A stretch of DNA of 15,771 nt from Stagnihabitans sp043738565 (GCA_043738565.1 JAYUGA010000098.1:1-15771); one strand, 5' to 3'; counted from the stretch's first letter, positions 1 through 7,147 are shown. Translations and numbers: made by a program. Notes: generated by a model from the sequence alone, not told the origin.

Positions 1-167
1 TCGCCCCGGCCCAGAAGGTAGGTATTGGTGCCGCTGCCGGTCAAGGGCGAGGGATTGTCGGCGCGGATCAGCCGGACGGCGGGCTCGATTTGGATCACCG
101 GCTGGATCACGGGCTGGATCACGGGCTGGATCACGGGCGCATCGGCCTTTCCATAGTCGGCTGGCAT
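1..167 (-). CDS. MBL-fold metallo-hydrolase, N-terminal part (runs off window)
   Basis: Reading the minus strand from the ATG at 167-165 gives an open frame to the window edge. After a short leader and a VIQP tetrapeptide repeated about four times comes IEPAVRLIRADNPSPLTG, then SGTNTYLLGRG. The run NPSP-(L/M)TG-x-GTNTYL(L/V)G is the recognisable N-terminus of metallo-beta-lactamase-fold hydrolases of the LACTB2/glyoxalase-II-like type. The metal-binding HxHxDH motif would lie beyond the edge, so activity cannot be judged. No other in-frame ATG was seen upstream and no strong Shine-Dalgarno is visible, so the start is moderately sure. The gene diverges from the sensor kinase with 15 nt between start codons. 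The repeated leader is probably not part of the fold. Substrate unknown. Confidence 0.75.
   Translation of the reverse strand, partial: MPADYGKADAPVIQPVIQPVIQPVIQIEPAVRLIRADNPSPLTGSGTNTYLLGRG
91..138. repeat. 12-bp tandem repeat, four copies
   Basis: Four consecutive 12-nt units TGGATCACSGGC start at 91, 103, 115 and 127. The first differs from the others at one base (C for G). The repeat lies inside the minus-strand metallo-hydrolase gene and is a multiple of three, so each unit encodes Val-Ile-Gln-Pro and copy-number change would keep the frame. Confidence 0.9.
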
Positions 168-182
168 GGCTAGGATCGCGCC

Positions 183-1502
183 ATGCGGTTTCGTCTGAAA
201 AACTATCTGCCGCGCAGCCTTTTTGGCCGGGCCGCGCTGATCCTGATCGTGCCCATCGTCACGATCCAACTGGTCGTGTCCATCATTTTCATTCAGCGCC
301 ATTTCGATGGCGTCACCAAGCAACTGTCGCGCGGCGTGATGCTGGAGGTGCATTATCTGCTGGCAAAGGTCGATGCAGCGGGCGACGCGGGCAACGCCCG
401 GGTGCAGGCGGCGGAGGTGGGTGCCGGTTTGGCGATGCGGATTTCCTGGCCCGAAGATGTGCCCATCCCCGAAGACAAGCGCGATTTCTGGGATCTGTCG
501 GGCCGCGAAGTGGGCACGACGCTGCATGAGGGCTTGCCGCAACTGACCGCCGTGGATTTGCAAGGCAACGCGAGGGAGGTGCATCTGTGGCTGACCACGA
601 CCCGGGGCGTGATGATGGTGGCGCTGCCGCGCAGCCGGGTGACGGCGTCAAACCCGCATCAGTTGCTGGTGCTGATGGTGCTGGCCTCGGTTCTGATGAC
701 CGGGGTGGCTTACGTCTTTTTGCGCAACCAACTGTCGCCGATCACCCGTCTGGCGGCGGCGGCAGAAGCGTTCGGGCGGGGGCAGAACATTTCCTACAAG
801 CCGCGGGGGGCGTTGGAGGTGCGGGCGGCGGGGAATGCGTTTCTGGATATGCGGGCCAGGATCGAGCGGCAGACCCAGCAGCGCACCTTGATGCTGTCGG
901 GGGTCAGCCATGATTTGCGCTCGCCCTTGACGCGGCTGAAGCTGGGGTTGTCGTTCCTGCCGGAGGATGCCGAGACGGCAGCGTTGAAGCGCGATGTCGA
1001 GGACATGCAGCGGCTGGTCGATGAATTCCTGGCCTTTGCCCGGGGCGATGCGATGGAGGAAACGGCACTGGTCGATCCGGCGGCGCTGATGGCGCAGGTG
1101 GTCGACAAGGCCCGGCGCGGCGGGCTGGCGGTGGCTTTGGGGGATTGTAGCGGCACCGGGCAGGTGCGGCTGCGACCCCAGGCGGTGATGCGGGCGCTGG
1201 ATAATTTGATAGGCAATGCAATGCGGTACGGAAAACGGGCCGAACTGAGTTATGCACTGACCGACCGTTCGTTGCGGCTGTCGGTGGAAGATGACGGGCC
1301 GGGGATACCCAAGGACAAGCGCGAGGAGGCGCTGTTGCCCTTTGCCCGGCTGGATGCGGCGCGCGACCCCAATCACGGCGGCGGTGTCGGCCTTGGCCTG
1401 TCGATCGCCGCCGATATTGCCCGCACCCACGGCGGCACCTTGCGGCTGGGCGACAGCGTCCGGTTGGGCGGCCTGAAGGCCGATCTGGTTTTAGCGCGGT
1501 AG
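183..1502 (+). CDS. EnvZ-like HAMP-domain sensor histidine kinase
   Basis: A 439-residue inner-membrane sensor kinase that would autophosphorylate on His and pass the phosphate to an OmpR-type regulator. In order: membrane segment about residues 16-38, a periplasmic domain of about 120 residues, a second membrane segment about 159-180, HAMP about 180-232, and the HisKA H-box SGVSHDLRSPLTRLKL with phospho-acceptor H243. The HATPase domain has N-box DNLIGNAMRYG (N345), G1 box DDGPGIP (370-376) and a G2-like GVGLGLSIA. All key catalytic residues are present. The ATG at 183 has AGGA at 172-175 and gives the expected basic N-terminus before the first membrane helix. The family is commonly paired with an adjacent ompR-like gene, but none is visible here; the neighbour is a divergent hydrolase, so within this window the kinase looks orphan. 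The stimulus is unknown; osmotic or envelope sensing is inferred only from resemblance to EnvZ. Confidence 0.88.
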   Translation: MRFRLKNYLPRSLFGRAALILIVPIVTIQLVVSIIFIQRHFDGVTKQLSRGVMLEVHYLLAKVDAAGDAGNARVQAAEVGAGLAMRISWPEDVPIPEDKRDFWDLSGREVGTTLHEGLPQLTAVDLQGNAREVHLWLTTTRGVMMVALPRSRVTASNPHQLLVLMVLASVLMTGVAYVFLRNQLSPITRLAAAAEAFGRGQNISYKPRGALEVRAAGNAFLDMRARIERQTQQRTLMLSGVSHDLRSPLTRLKLGLSFLPEDAETAALKRDVEDMQRLVDEFLAFARGDAMEETALVDPAALMAQVVDKARRGGLAVALGDCSGTGQVRLRPQAVMRALDNLIGNAMRYGKRAELSYALTDRSLRLSVEDDGPGIPKDKREEALLPFARLDAARDPNHGGGVGLGLSIAADIARTHGGTLRLGDSVRLGGLKADLVLAR

Positions 1503-1531
1503 GTTGCGAGGGCGCACGGGATGAACGCCGG

Positions 1532-1551
1532 GGTTAGCGCAAACGCCAACC
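1532..1551. terminator. Hairpin between convergent genes
   Basis: GGTTAGCG (1532-1539) pairs with CGCCAACC (1544-1551) across a 4-nt loop with one A-C mismatch. It lies between the stop codons of the sensor kinase and the convergent CAP-domain gene, where a two-way terminator would be expected. There is no real T-run, so this is a weak call. Confidence 0.3.
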
Positions 1552-1568
1552 GCTTTGGCCCGGCGCCA

Positions 1569-2036
1569 TCACCGTGGTGCGCCAAGGTCGATGATCCAGT
1601 AGAGCAGCCCGTCCGGCCCTTTGGCCACCCCGACGCCGATTTCGCGCAGCGGCGGGCTCAGGATATTGCGGCGATGGCCGGGCGAGCTCATCCAGCCTGC
1701 GGCAACGGTGGCGGCGTCGGGGTAGCCGGCGGCGGCATTCTCGGCCGCGTTGGAATAGCGGTAGCCTTGCGCCGCGAGCCGGGCTTTCAGGGTCGAGCCA
1801 TTGCTGCCGGTGTGGACGACGGTGCGGCGCGCGGCATTGTCGCAGGCGAGGCTTTGCGCGGTCGTGGTCAGCGCCGCCGAGGCGGTCAGGGCCGGCAGGC
1901 CGTTGGTGCGGCGTTGGGCGTTGAGGTCGCGGATCAGGGTGGCCTGAACGGCTGGCAGGTCGGGCAGGGTGGGGCAGGCCAGCGCCGGGGTGGCGACGGT
2001 CAGGGCCAGCAGGCAGAGGGCAAGCCGGTATTTCAT
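1569..2036 (-). CDS. Secreted CAP-domain (SCP/PR-1-like) protein
   Basis: 155 residues from the ATG at 2036. Residues 1-20 (MKYRLALCLLALTVATPALA) form a signal peptide, probably cut by signal peptidase I before C21; residue -3 is Ala, so a lipobox is poor. The mature part is a minimal bacterial CAP domain with VHTGSNGSTLKARL (H75), AEN (E99-N100) and GWMSSPGHRRNIL (H121). These give the His/Glu/His cavity set of the family. C21 and C65 could form a disulphide. The start lies 1 nt after the ynjD-like stop, so it is probably translationally coupled to the ABC operon. An ATG five codons upstream (2051, MKEFD...) is a possible alternative start. Bacterial CAP proteins have few defined activities (ligand or lipid binding and proteolysis have been proposed), so no function is assigned. 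Confidence 0.83.
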   Translation of the reverse strand: MKYRLALCLLALTVATPALACPTLPDLPAVQATLIRDLNAQRRTNGLPALTASAALTTTAQSLACDNAARRTVVHTGSNGSTLKARLAAQGYRYSNAAENAAAGYPDAATVAAGWMSSPGHRRNILSPPLREIGVGVAKGPDGLLYWIIDLGAPR

Positions 2037-2037
2037 G

Positions 2038-2691
2038 TCAAATTCTTTCATTTTGGCCAAGCGGCGACAGGATGCGCCCCCCGGCGGCGGTGGCGTCTGC
2101 CGGATCATGGGTGACAAGGATCACCGGCAGGGCGCGGGTTCTGGCGTGTTGAAAGACCAAGGCGCGGATCTGGCCGCGCAGATTGGCGTCAAGGCGCGAG
2201 AACGGCTCGTCCAAAAGCAGCGCTTTGGGGTCGCAGATGAGACAGCGGGCGAGGGCGACGCGGGCGCGTTGACCGCCGGACAGGGTGGCGGGGTCGCGCG
2301 GGCCGAAACCGGCAAGGTCCATCGCGGCGAGCGCCAGCGCGATGCGGGCTTCGCGCGTGGCGCGGGGCCGAAAAGCGGTGGGCAGGGCGAAGGCGAGATT
2401 TTGGGCGACCGACAGATGCGGGAACAGCAGGTCATCTTGGAACAGCAGGCCGATCCGGCGGGCTTGCGGCGGCAGCGTGGTGATATCCGTGCCATCCAGC
2501 AGGGTGCGGCCGGTCACCGTGAAGGCGGGGTCCAGCGTGCCGGTCAGCGCCGCCAGCAGGCTGGATTTTCCGGAACCGGACGGCCCCATGATGGTCAGGA
2601 TCTCGCCGGGTGCGATGGCGGTTGACAGGGCTACGATGGCGCTGCCTTTAAGGTTTATTGTTAGATCAATTAGTTGCAGTCCGTTCTTCAT
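2038..2691 (-). CDS. ynjD: ABC transporter ATP-binding protein, YnjD-like
   Basis: 217-residue nucleotide-binding subunit that would power the importer encoded just upstream. Motifs visible: Walker A GPSGSGKS (36-43), Q-loop Q85 in LLFQDDLLFP, signature LSGGQRARVALAR (from 137), Walker B ALLLDEP (157-163), D-loop SRLD and switch histidine H195 in LVTHDPADA. All are intact, and the length matches my memory of E. coli YnjD. The ATG (2691-2689) overlaps the permease stop as ATGA, which supports both the start and translational coupling. The first 15 codons are AT-rich compared with the rest. Such proteins are often auto-named ThiQ or PotA; the YnjD call rests mainly on the YnjB- and YnjC-like neighbours. 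Confidence 0.82.
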   Translation of the reverse strand: MKNGLQLIDLTINLKGSAIVALSTAIAPGEILTIMGPSGSGKSSLLAALTGTLDPAFTVTGRTLLDGTDITTLPPQARRIGLLFQDDLLFPHLSVAQNLAFALPTAFRPRATREARIALALAAMDLAGFGPRDPATLSGGQRARVALARCLICDPKALLLDEPFSRLDANLRGQIRALVFQHARTRALPVILVTHDPADATAAGGRILSPLGQNERI

Positions 2692-4349
2692 CCATGACTC
2701 TTTGCCTTGCGCCGTGCCACGATAAGGCGCGGCAGCGCGATGGCAAGCGCGAATCCCAGGCTCGGCAGCAGGGTTTGCAACAGGGCGTAGGCTGCGGTCA
2801 GGCGACGGTTGCCGCCAGAGGCGAGGGCCAGCGCCTCGGTCGTCAGGGTGGTGACGCGACCGCCGCCGATCAGCAGGGTGGGCAGGTATTGGCCGATCGA
2901 CACCGCCATGCCGATGGCGACGGCGGTCAGGATCGGCGTCAGCAGCATCGGCGCGCGCAGCCGCCAGAAGATGCGGGCGGGCGAGGCGCCCAGCGTGGCG
3001 GCGGTGGTGGCAATGCGGCTGTCCCAGGCGCGGAACGGCGCGGCGAGGCCAAGCCAGACATAGGGCAGCACGAAGACCAGATGGGTGGCGGTGACGCTGG
3101 CTATGCCGCCGGTGGCGTCAAGGGCAAGGAACAGATGTTCGATCCCCGGCAGGAAGCTGATTTGCGGCAGGAGCAGCGGCAGATAGAGCCAAAGCGCCGG
3201 AAGGGGCGGGCGCTGGTGCTGGTAGTCGGCTTGCAGCGCGGCGAGGGTCAGGCTCAGGGCGAGGGCGGTGGCGAGGCCGGCGATCAGAAGCGTGGTGGTG
3301 GTGGTGGCGGTCAGAGCCGGGGCGGCTCGGGTCCAGGCGGCGGCGGTCAGGCTTTGCGGCAGGGCTGCCGGGAACGGCCATTGGCCCGCGACAGACCACA
3401 GGGCCAGGCTGCTCAGGCCCGCGATGAGGGCGGTGGCAAGGGTCAGGGCGATCAGGCAGGCGATGGGGCGCAGGGGGGCATCCAGCCCGCGCCAGCGCAG
3501 GCCGCGAAAGCCCGTCCACCGGCGCAGGGTGGCGGCGAGGTGCTCGGCTGCGATCCAGAGCAGGGCGGAGATCAGGGTCAGGGCCAGTTGGGCCACGGCG
3601 GCAGCGGCGGCGAGGCTTTGGTGCGACAGGTCGGGGTCGGTCATCCAGCGCGTGGTCTGCACCGCAAGGCTGGGCGGCAGGCTGGGGCCGAGGATCATGG
3701 CCATATCGACATTGGTCATCGCATAGGCCAGCACTGCGAAGACCGGCAGGCGCAGTTGCGGATACAGGGCGGGCAACACGGTCAGCCAGAAGCCCGCGAT
3801 GCGGCCATAGCCGAGGGTGGCCGCCAGTTGCAGCCGTCTGGCCGCGTCGCATTGCGGCAGGGCGGCGAGGGTCATCAGCAGCAGGAAGGGCAGTTCCTTG
3901 GCGACGAGGCCGAGGGTCAGGGTCAGTCCCCAGGGGTCGTTCAGGATCAGCAGGTCGGGCGGCTGGGTCCAGCCGGTGGCCCAGGGCGACAAGAGGCGGG
4001 CGATCCAGCCGGAGGGGGCGATCAGGAAGGCCAGACCAATGGCGGCGGCGGCATGGGGCATGGCCAGCAGCGGGGCCAGCAGGCGGCGCAGCGGGGCGAA
4101 GGCGGCGGTGCCATGCAGGGTGGCGGTGATCAGCAGGCTCAGGCTCAGCGACAGGGCGGTGGCGGCCAGGCCGGTGGCGAGTGACAGGCGGAGGGCGGCG
4201 GGCAGGCCGGGCCAAGCCAGAAGCTGGCGGAAGGCGGCCAGATTGCCACCGCTGAACGCCGCGGCGAAGGTGCCCAGCAGGCCTGCAAGGATGGGCACCA
4301 GCAGTAGCATGGGCAACAGGCGCGGTATGGCCCAAGCGCCTTTGGGCAT
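2688..4349 (-). CDS. ynjC: ABC transporter permease, duplicated (YnjC-like)
   Basis: 553-residue integral membrane protein made of two fused binding-protein-dependent permease halves, as in YnjC, ThiP and FbpB. Very hydrophobic segments run throughout. Two EAA-type cytoplasmic loops that dock the ATPase are visible: about 168-200 (DAARRLQLAATLGYGRIAGF) and about 443-475 (DSRIATTAATLGASPARIFW). The chosen ATG (4349-4347) overlaps the TAA of the binding-protein gene by one base (TAATG). An upstream in-frame start would extend the protein by 18 residues inside that gene and is less likely. The low-complexity Thr run at 347-353 sits in a membrane segment. One polypeptide probably forms the whole transmembrane pathway with two copies of the ATPase. 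Substrate unknown. Confidence 0.82.
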   Translation of the reverse strand: MPKGAWAIPRLLPMLLLVPILAGLLGTFAAAFSGGNLAAFRQLLAWPGLPAALRLSLATGLAATALSLSLSLLITATLHGTAAFAPLRRLLAPLLAMPHAAAAIGLAFLIAPSGWIARLLSPWATGWTQPPDLLILNDPWGLTLTLGLVAKELPFLLLMTLAALPQCDAARRLQLAATLGYGRIAGFWLTVLPALYPQLRLPVFAVLAYAMTNVDMAMILGPSLPPSLAVQTTRWMTDPDLSHQSLAAAAAVAQLALTLISALLWIAAEHLAATLRRWTGFRGLRWRGLDAPLRPIACLIALTLATALIAGLSSLALWSVAGQWPFPAALPQSLTAAAWTRAAPALTATTTTTLLIAGLATALALSLTLAALQADYQHQRPPLPALWLYLPLLLPQISFLPGIEHLFLALDATGGIASVTATHLVFVLPYVWLGLAAPFRAWDSRIATTAATLGASPARIFWRLRAPMLLTPILTAVAIGMAVSIGQYLPTLLIGGGRVTTLTTEALALASGGNRRLTAAYALLQTLLPSLGFALAIALPRLIVARRKAKSHG

Positions 4350-5554
4350 TATGGTGCTGCGCAATAGCGTTTGCCCCAATCCTCGGCGATCCGGGTCATC
4401 CAACTGGCATGCGGCTCCAGTAGCGCGGGGCCGAGTTCGGCGGGCGACAGGGTGGCGATGCCAAGGTCGAGGGCGGCGAAGCGGGCTTGATCACCGGGTT
4501 TCAGCGCCACGATGTTCAGGACGGTCAGGAAGCCCAGGGTGGCGGGGTCCTGGGCACGGGCCTGCACCTCGGGGTCGAGGATCAGGTTGGCTACGACCTG
4601 GGCGCCTGCCGGTTTTGCGTTGAACGGGATGGCGACGAAGGAGGCGTTGCCGATGGTGCCGCCGTCAAGCACGAAGGTCCGCACGGTGTTCGCCAGGTTG
4701 CCAGCGGCGATTTCGGCGCTGGCGCGACCGGGATTGAAGGCGAAGGAGATGTCGGTTTCGCCATCGGCCAGCAACTGACCGAGGGCGGGTTCACTGGCGG
4801 GGAAGGCTTTTGCCTGTCGCCAGAGATGGGGGTGCAGCGCGTCGAGCCAGGTCCACAGCGCCTGCGCCGCCGCGTCGTAAGTGGCCTTGGCGGGGGCTTG
4901 CAGGATGGCGGCGTCGGGCAGCAGGCCGTAGAGCGCCTGTTTCAGGAAGGTCAGGCCGAGGTAGTCGGGCGGCTGCGGATAGGTGAAGCGACCGGGGTTG
5001 GCGGCGGCCCAATCTTGCAATGCCGTGATGGTGCGCGGCGGAGAGGCAAGGCGGGCAGTGTCATGTTCGAACACCAGTTGCGCCATCGCCCAGGGCGATT
5101 CGTAGCCTAGTGTCGGCAGGGTGAAATCAGTCGTGGTGGCCGGTTTGCCCGCCACATCGACCAGCGGCCAATTCGGCAAGGCTTCGGCGAAGGGACCGAA
5201 CAGCAGTTCGCGGGTCTTCATGGCCGCGAAATTCTCGCCGTTGATCCAGATCAGGTCAACCGCGCCGCCGGTGGTCTGGCCTGCCGCCTTTTCGGCCACG
5301 ACACGGGCGACGGCATCGGCGGTGGCCGCGAGTTTGACATGGGTCAGGGTGACGCCGTAGCGGTCCTGCGCCAAGCCGCCCAGCCAGGCGATGAAATCGT
5401 TGATCTTGGGGTCGCCGCCCCAAGCGTGGAAATAGATGGTCTGGCTGCGGGCCTCGGCCAGGGTGGCGGACCAATCGGCCGCCCATGCGCCGTTTCCGGC
5501 AAACCCCAAGGCCGCGCTGGCGGCGGCAAGTCGCCCGAAGTCCCGTCTGTTCAT
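4349..5554 (-). CDS. ynjB: ABC transporter substrate-binding protein, YnjB-like, Tat signal
   Basis: 401 residues from the ATG at 5554, preceded by AAAGGA at suitable spacing. The N-terminus NRRDFGRLAAASAALGFAG followed by AWA-AD is a twin-arginine signal with a cleavage site near residue 25, implying folding before export. The mature start, with SQTIYFHAWGGDPKINDFIAWL, VDLIWINGENFAAMK and LPTLGYESPWAMAQL, matches my memory of E. coli YnjB (FNAWGGD, VNGENF, ESPWG). The family is a periplasmic solute-binding protein of the iron/thiamine/spermidine superfamily. It heads the operon ynjB-ynjC-ynjD-CAP. Automated annotation may say thiamine- or iron-binding, but nothing here proves either. The ligand is unknown. 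Confidence 0.83.
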   Translation of the reverse strand: MNRRDFGRLAAASAALGFAGNGAWAADWSATLAEARSQTIYFHAWGGDPKINDFIAWLGGLAQDRYGVTLTHVKLAATADAVARVVAEKAAGQTTGGAVDLIWINGENFAAMKTRELLFGPFAEALPNWPLVDVAGKPATTTDFTLPTLGYESPWAMAQLVFEHDTARLASPPRTITALQDWAAANPGRFTYPQPPDYLGLTFLKQALYGLLPDAAILQAPAKATYDAAAQALWTWLDALHPHLWRQAKAFPASEPALGQLLADGETDISFAFNPGRASAEIAAGNLANTVRTFVLDGGTIGNASFVAIPFNAKPAGAQVVANLILDPEVQARAQDPATLGFLTVLNIVALKPGDQARFAALDLGIATLSPAELGPALLEPHASWMTRIAEDWGKRYCAAP

Positions 5555-5688
5555 GGATCTGTCCTTTGATGATTGGGCGGACGCTACGATTGGCGGGGGT
5601 TCCAGTGCAACCACTCCCACGGAATTGTGAGGGTTGGCGGGTTGCATAGGGTTGGGTTCAGCGGCAGGGATAGGGCGTGGAGGATGCA
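5555..5688. promoter_or_regulatory. Divergent intergenic region with nested inverted repeat
   Basis: This 134-nt gap must hold the starts for the ynjBCD-like operon (minus) and the YnjF-like gene (plus). It contains TGCAACC at 5606-5612 and GGTTGCA at 5640-5646, perfect 7-bp arms. Between them CACTCCCAC and GTGAGGGT (5612-5634) pair imperfectly around GGAATT. This could be an operator for co-control of both directions. No convincing -35/-10 pair or known riboswitch pattern was seen. Confidence 0.4.
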
Positions 5689-6333
5689 ATGCTGGATAGC
5701 GTGATGCGGCCCGTGATCGACCCGGTGCTGGGGCGCTGGGGCCAAAGGCTGGCCGCTCGGGGCTGGTCGGCGGATGCCATGACGCTGCTGGGCCTGGCCT
5801 TGGGACTGGGATCGGCGGCGATGATTGCCTTGGGGCTGCCGGGCTGGCTGGCCCTGGTGCCGCTCTTCGCCAGTCGGTTGGCGGACGGGCTGGACGGGGC
5901 GATCGCCCGGGCGAAATTTTTGACAAGCTCTGGTCGGGGCAGCGATTTCGGCGGCTATCTGGATATCGTCTGCGATTTCACCTTTTATGGCGCGGTGCCG
6001 CTGGCATTCGCGCTGCGCGTGCCCGACCTGAATGCGGTCGCGGCGGCGTTTCTGCTGTTGAGCTTTTACGTCAATGGCGCGAGCTTTCTGGGCTATGCGG
6101 TGCTGGCCGAAAAGCACGGGATGCAGACGGCGGCGCGGGGCGTCAAGTCGCTGTATTTCACCGCCGGTCTGCTGGAGGGGACCGAGACGATCCTGTTCCT
6201 GTCGGCGATCTGCTGGTGGCCGGAATGGTTTGCGCCGCTGGCCTGGGGGTTCGGGGCGCTGTGTTTCGTGACGGCGGGGTCGCGGGTGCTGCTGGCGTGG
6301 CGGGTGTTCGGGGTGGACGCTTCTCGGCCCTGA
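5689..6333 (+). CDS. ynjF: CDP-alcohol phosphatidyltransferase, YnjF-like
   Basis: 214-residue multi-pass inner-membrane enzyme of the CDP-alcohol phosphatidyltransferase family, which joins a phosphatidyl group from CDP-diacylglycerol to an alcohol (the alcohol is unknown here). The metal and CDP motif is present: D66, D69-G70, A73-R74, G88, D92, D96. Downstream NGASFLGYAVLAEKHG, KSLYFTAGLLEGTETILF and FGALCFVTAGSRV match my memory of E. coli YnjF better than PssA or PgsA. The ATG at 5689 is preceded by GGAGG at 5679-5683; a GTG at 5677 would overlap that site and is rejected as the start. Between R74 and G88 there are 13 residues, where 7-9 is usual, so the active-site loop is longer by about six residues. 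The gene diverges from the ynjBCD-like operon and is followed by a terminator. Confidence 0.85.
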   Translation: MLDSVMRPVIDPVLGRWGQRLAARGWSADAMTLLGLALGLGSAAMIALGLPGWLALVPLFASRLADGLDGAIARAKFLTSSGRGSDFGGYLDIVCDFTFYGAVPLAFALRVPDLNAVAAAFLLLSFYVNGASFLGYAVLAEKHGMQTAARGVKSLYFTAGLLEGTETILFLSAICWWPEWFAPLAWGFGALCFVTAGSRVLLAWRVFGVDASRP

Positions 6334-6360
6334 CGGGCTTCGGCGCTGCGGTGGCAAGCG

Positions 6361-6393
6361 CTGCAAGCGGGCAGGCTTGCAGAGCGATTTTTT
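6361..6393 (+). terminator. Intrinsic terminator after the YnjF-like gene
   Basis: CTGCAAGC (6361-6368) pairs perfectly with GCTTGCAG (6375-6382) over a 6-nt loop. A run of six T follows at 6388-6393. It ends the YnjF-like transcript before clpP. Confidence 0.75.
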
Positions 6394-6483
6394 CCGCTGC
6401 CCTTGCAGCCCCCGGTTCGCGCCACTAAGACTCTGGCAAGCATCCGGCGATAATCCTTACGAACCAAACAGGCAGGTTTTGAC

Positions 6484-7116
6484 ATGCGCGATCCCGTCGA
6501 ACACTACATGAACACCCTCGTGCCAATGGTTGTCGAACAGACCAGCCGCGGCGAGCGGGCCTATGACATCTATTCCCGGATGCTCAAGGAACGGATCATC
6601 TTTCTGGCAGGCCCGGTGCATGACGGCATGTCCAGCCTGATCTGCGCCCAGTTGCTGTTCCTGGAGGCGGAAAACCCGTCCAAGGAAATCTCGATGTATA
6701 TCAACAGCCCCGGTGGCGTTGTGACCTCTGGCCTGTCGATCTATGACACGATGCAGTACATCCGGCCCAAGGTTTCGACGCTGGTGATCGGGCAGGCGGC
6801 CTCGATGGGGTCGCTCTTGTTGCAGGCGGGCGAAAAGGGGATGCGGTTCTCGCTGCCGAACAGCCGCGTCATGGTCCACCAGCCCTCGGGTGGCTATCAG
6901 GGGCAGGCGACCGACATCATGATCCACGCGCGGGAAACCGAAAAACTGAAACGCCGCCTCAATGAAATTTACGTAAAACACACCGGCAACACCTATGAAG
7001 CGGTAGAGGCGGCGCTGGAGCGGGATAATTTCATGTCGGCAGATGATGCCAAGGCCTGGGGGCTGATCGACGAGATTCTGGAAAGCCGCGGCAAGATGGA
7101 CGACACCGCGAAGTGA
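6484..7116 (+). CDS. clpP: ATP-dependent Clp protease proteolytic subunit ClpP
   Basis: 210-residue serine peptidase that assembles as a tetradecameric chamber and degrades substrates unfolded by ClpX or ClpA in the cytoplasm. The catalytic triad is S107 (GQAASMGSLLL), H132 (VMVHQPSGG) and D181 (LERDNFMSA), offset ten from mature E. coli numbering throughout. The handle-region QPSGGYQGQATDI and the C-terminal FMSADDAKAWGLID are intact. The ATG at 6484 gives the usual alphaproteobacterial start MRDPVE and has GGCAGG upstream. clpX follows 96 nt later in the same direction with a hairpin between them. Nothing odd is visible. Confidence 0.98.
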   Translation: MRDPVEHYMNTLVPMVVEQTSRGERAYDIYSRMLKERIIFLAGPVHDGMSSLICAQLLFLEAENPSKEISMYINSPGGVVTSGLSIYDTMQYIRPKVSTLVIGQAASMGSLLLQAGEKGMRFSLPNSRVMVHQPSGGYQGQATDIMIHARETEKLKRRLNEIYVKHTGNTYEAVEAALERDNFMSADDAKAWGLIDEILESRGKMDDTAK

Positions 7117-7122
7117 GGCACC

Positions 7123-7147
7123 GCCCTTCGGCACCGCGCCGGAGGGC
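7123..7147 (+). terminator. Strong hairpin between clpP and clpX
   Basis: GCCCTTCGGC (7123-7132) pairs with GCCGGAGGGC (7138-7147), ten base pairs including one G-U, over a 5-nt loop. AATTT follows, not a full T-run. It may be a weak terminator, an attenuator or an RNA-processing or stability element that separates clpP and clpX expression. A TTGACA, identical to the -35 consensus, begins at 7151 just after it, but no good -10 lies at 16-18 nt. Confidence 0.5.

Noticed and set aside
2658..2690. AT-rich start of the ynjD-like gene as an internal promoter
   Set aside because: The ATGA overlap and lack of a proper -35/-10 pair make translational coupling the simpler reading.
2658..4184. A 508-codon Gly/Gln-rich frame on the plus strand
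   Set aside because: It is antisense to the duplicated permease; its low-complexity composition mirrors the Leu/Ala/Pro codons of the membrane protein.
5555..5688. Thiamine (TPP) riboswitch before the ABC operon
   Set aside because: The family resembles thiamine transporters, but the conserved CTGAGA core and matching helices are absent in this short gap.
6402..6427. Possible heat-shock (RpoH-like) promoter, CTTG followed by CACTAA, before clpP
   Set aside because: The -10 part matches poorly and spacing is not convincing, so it was not listed as a feature.
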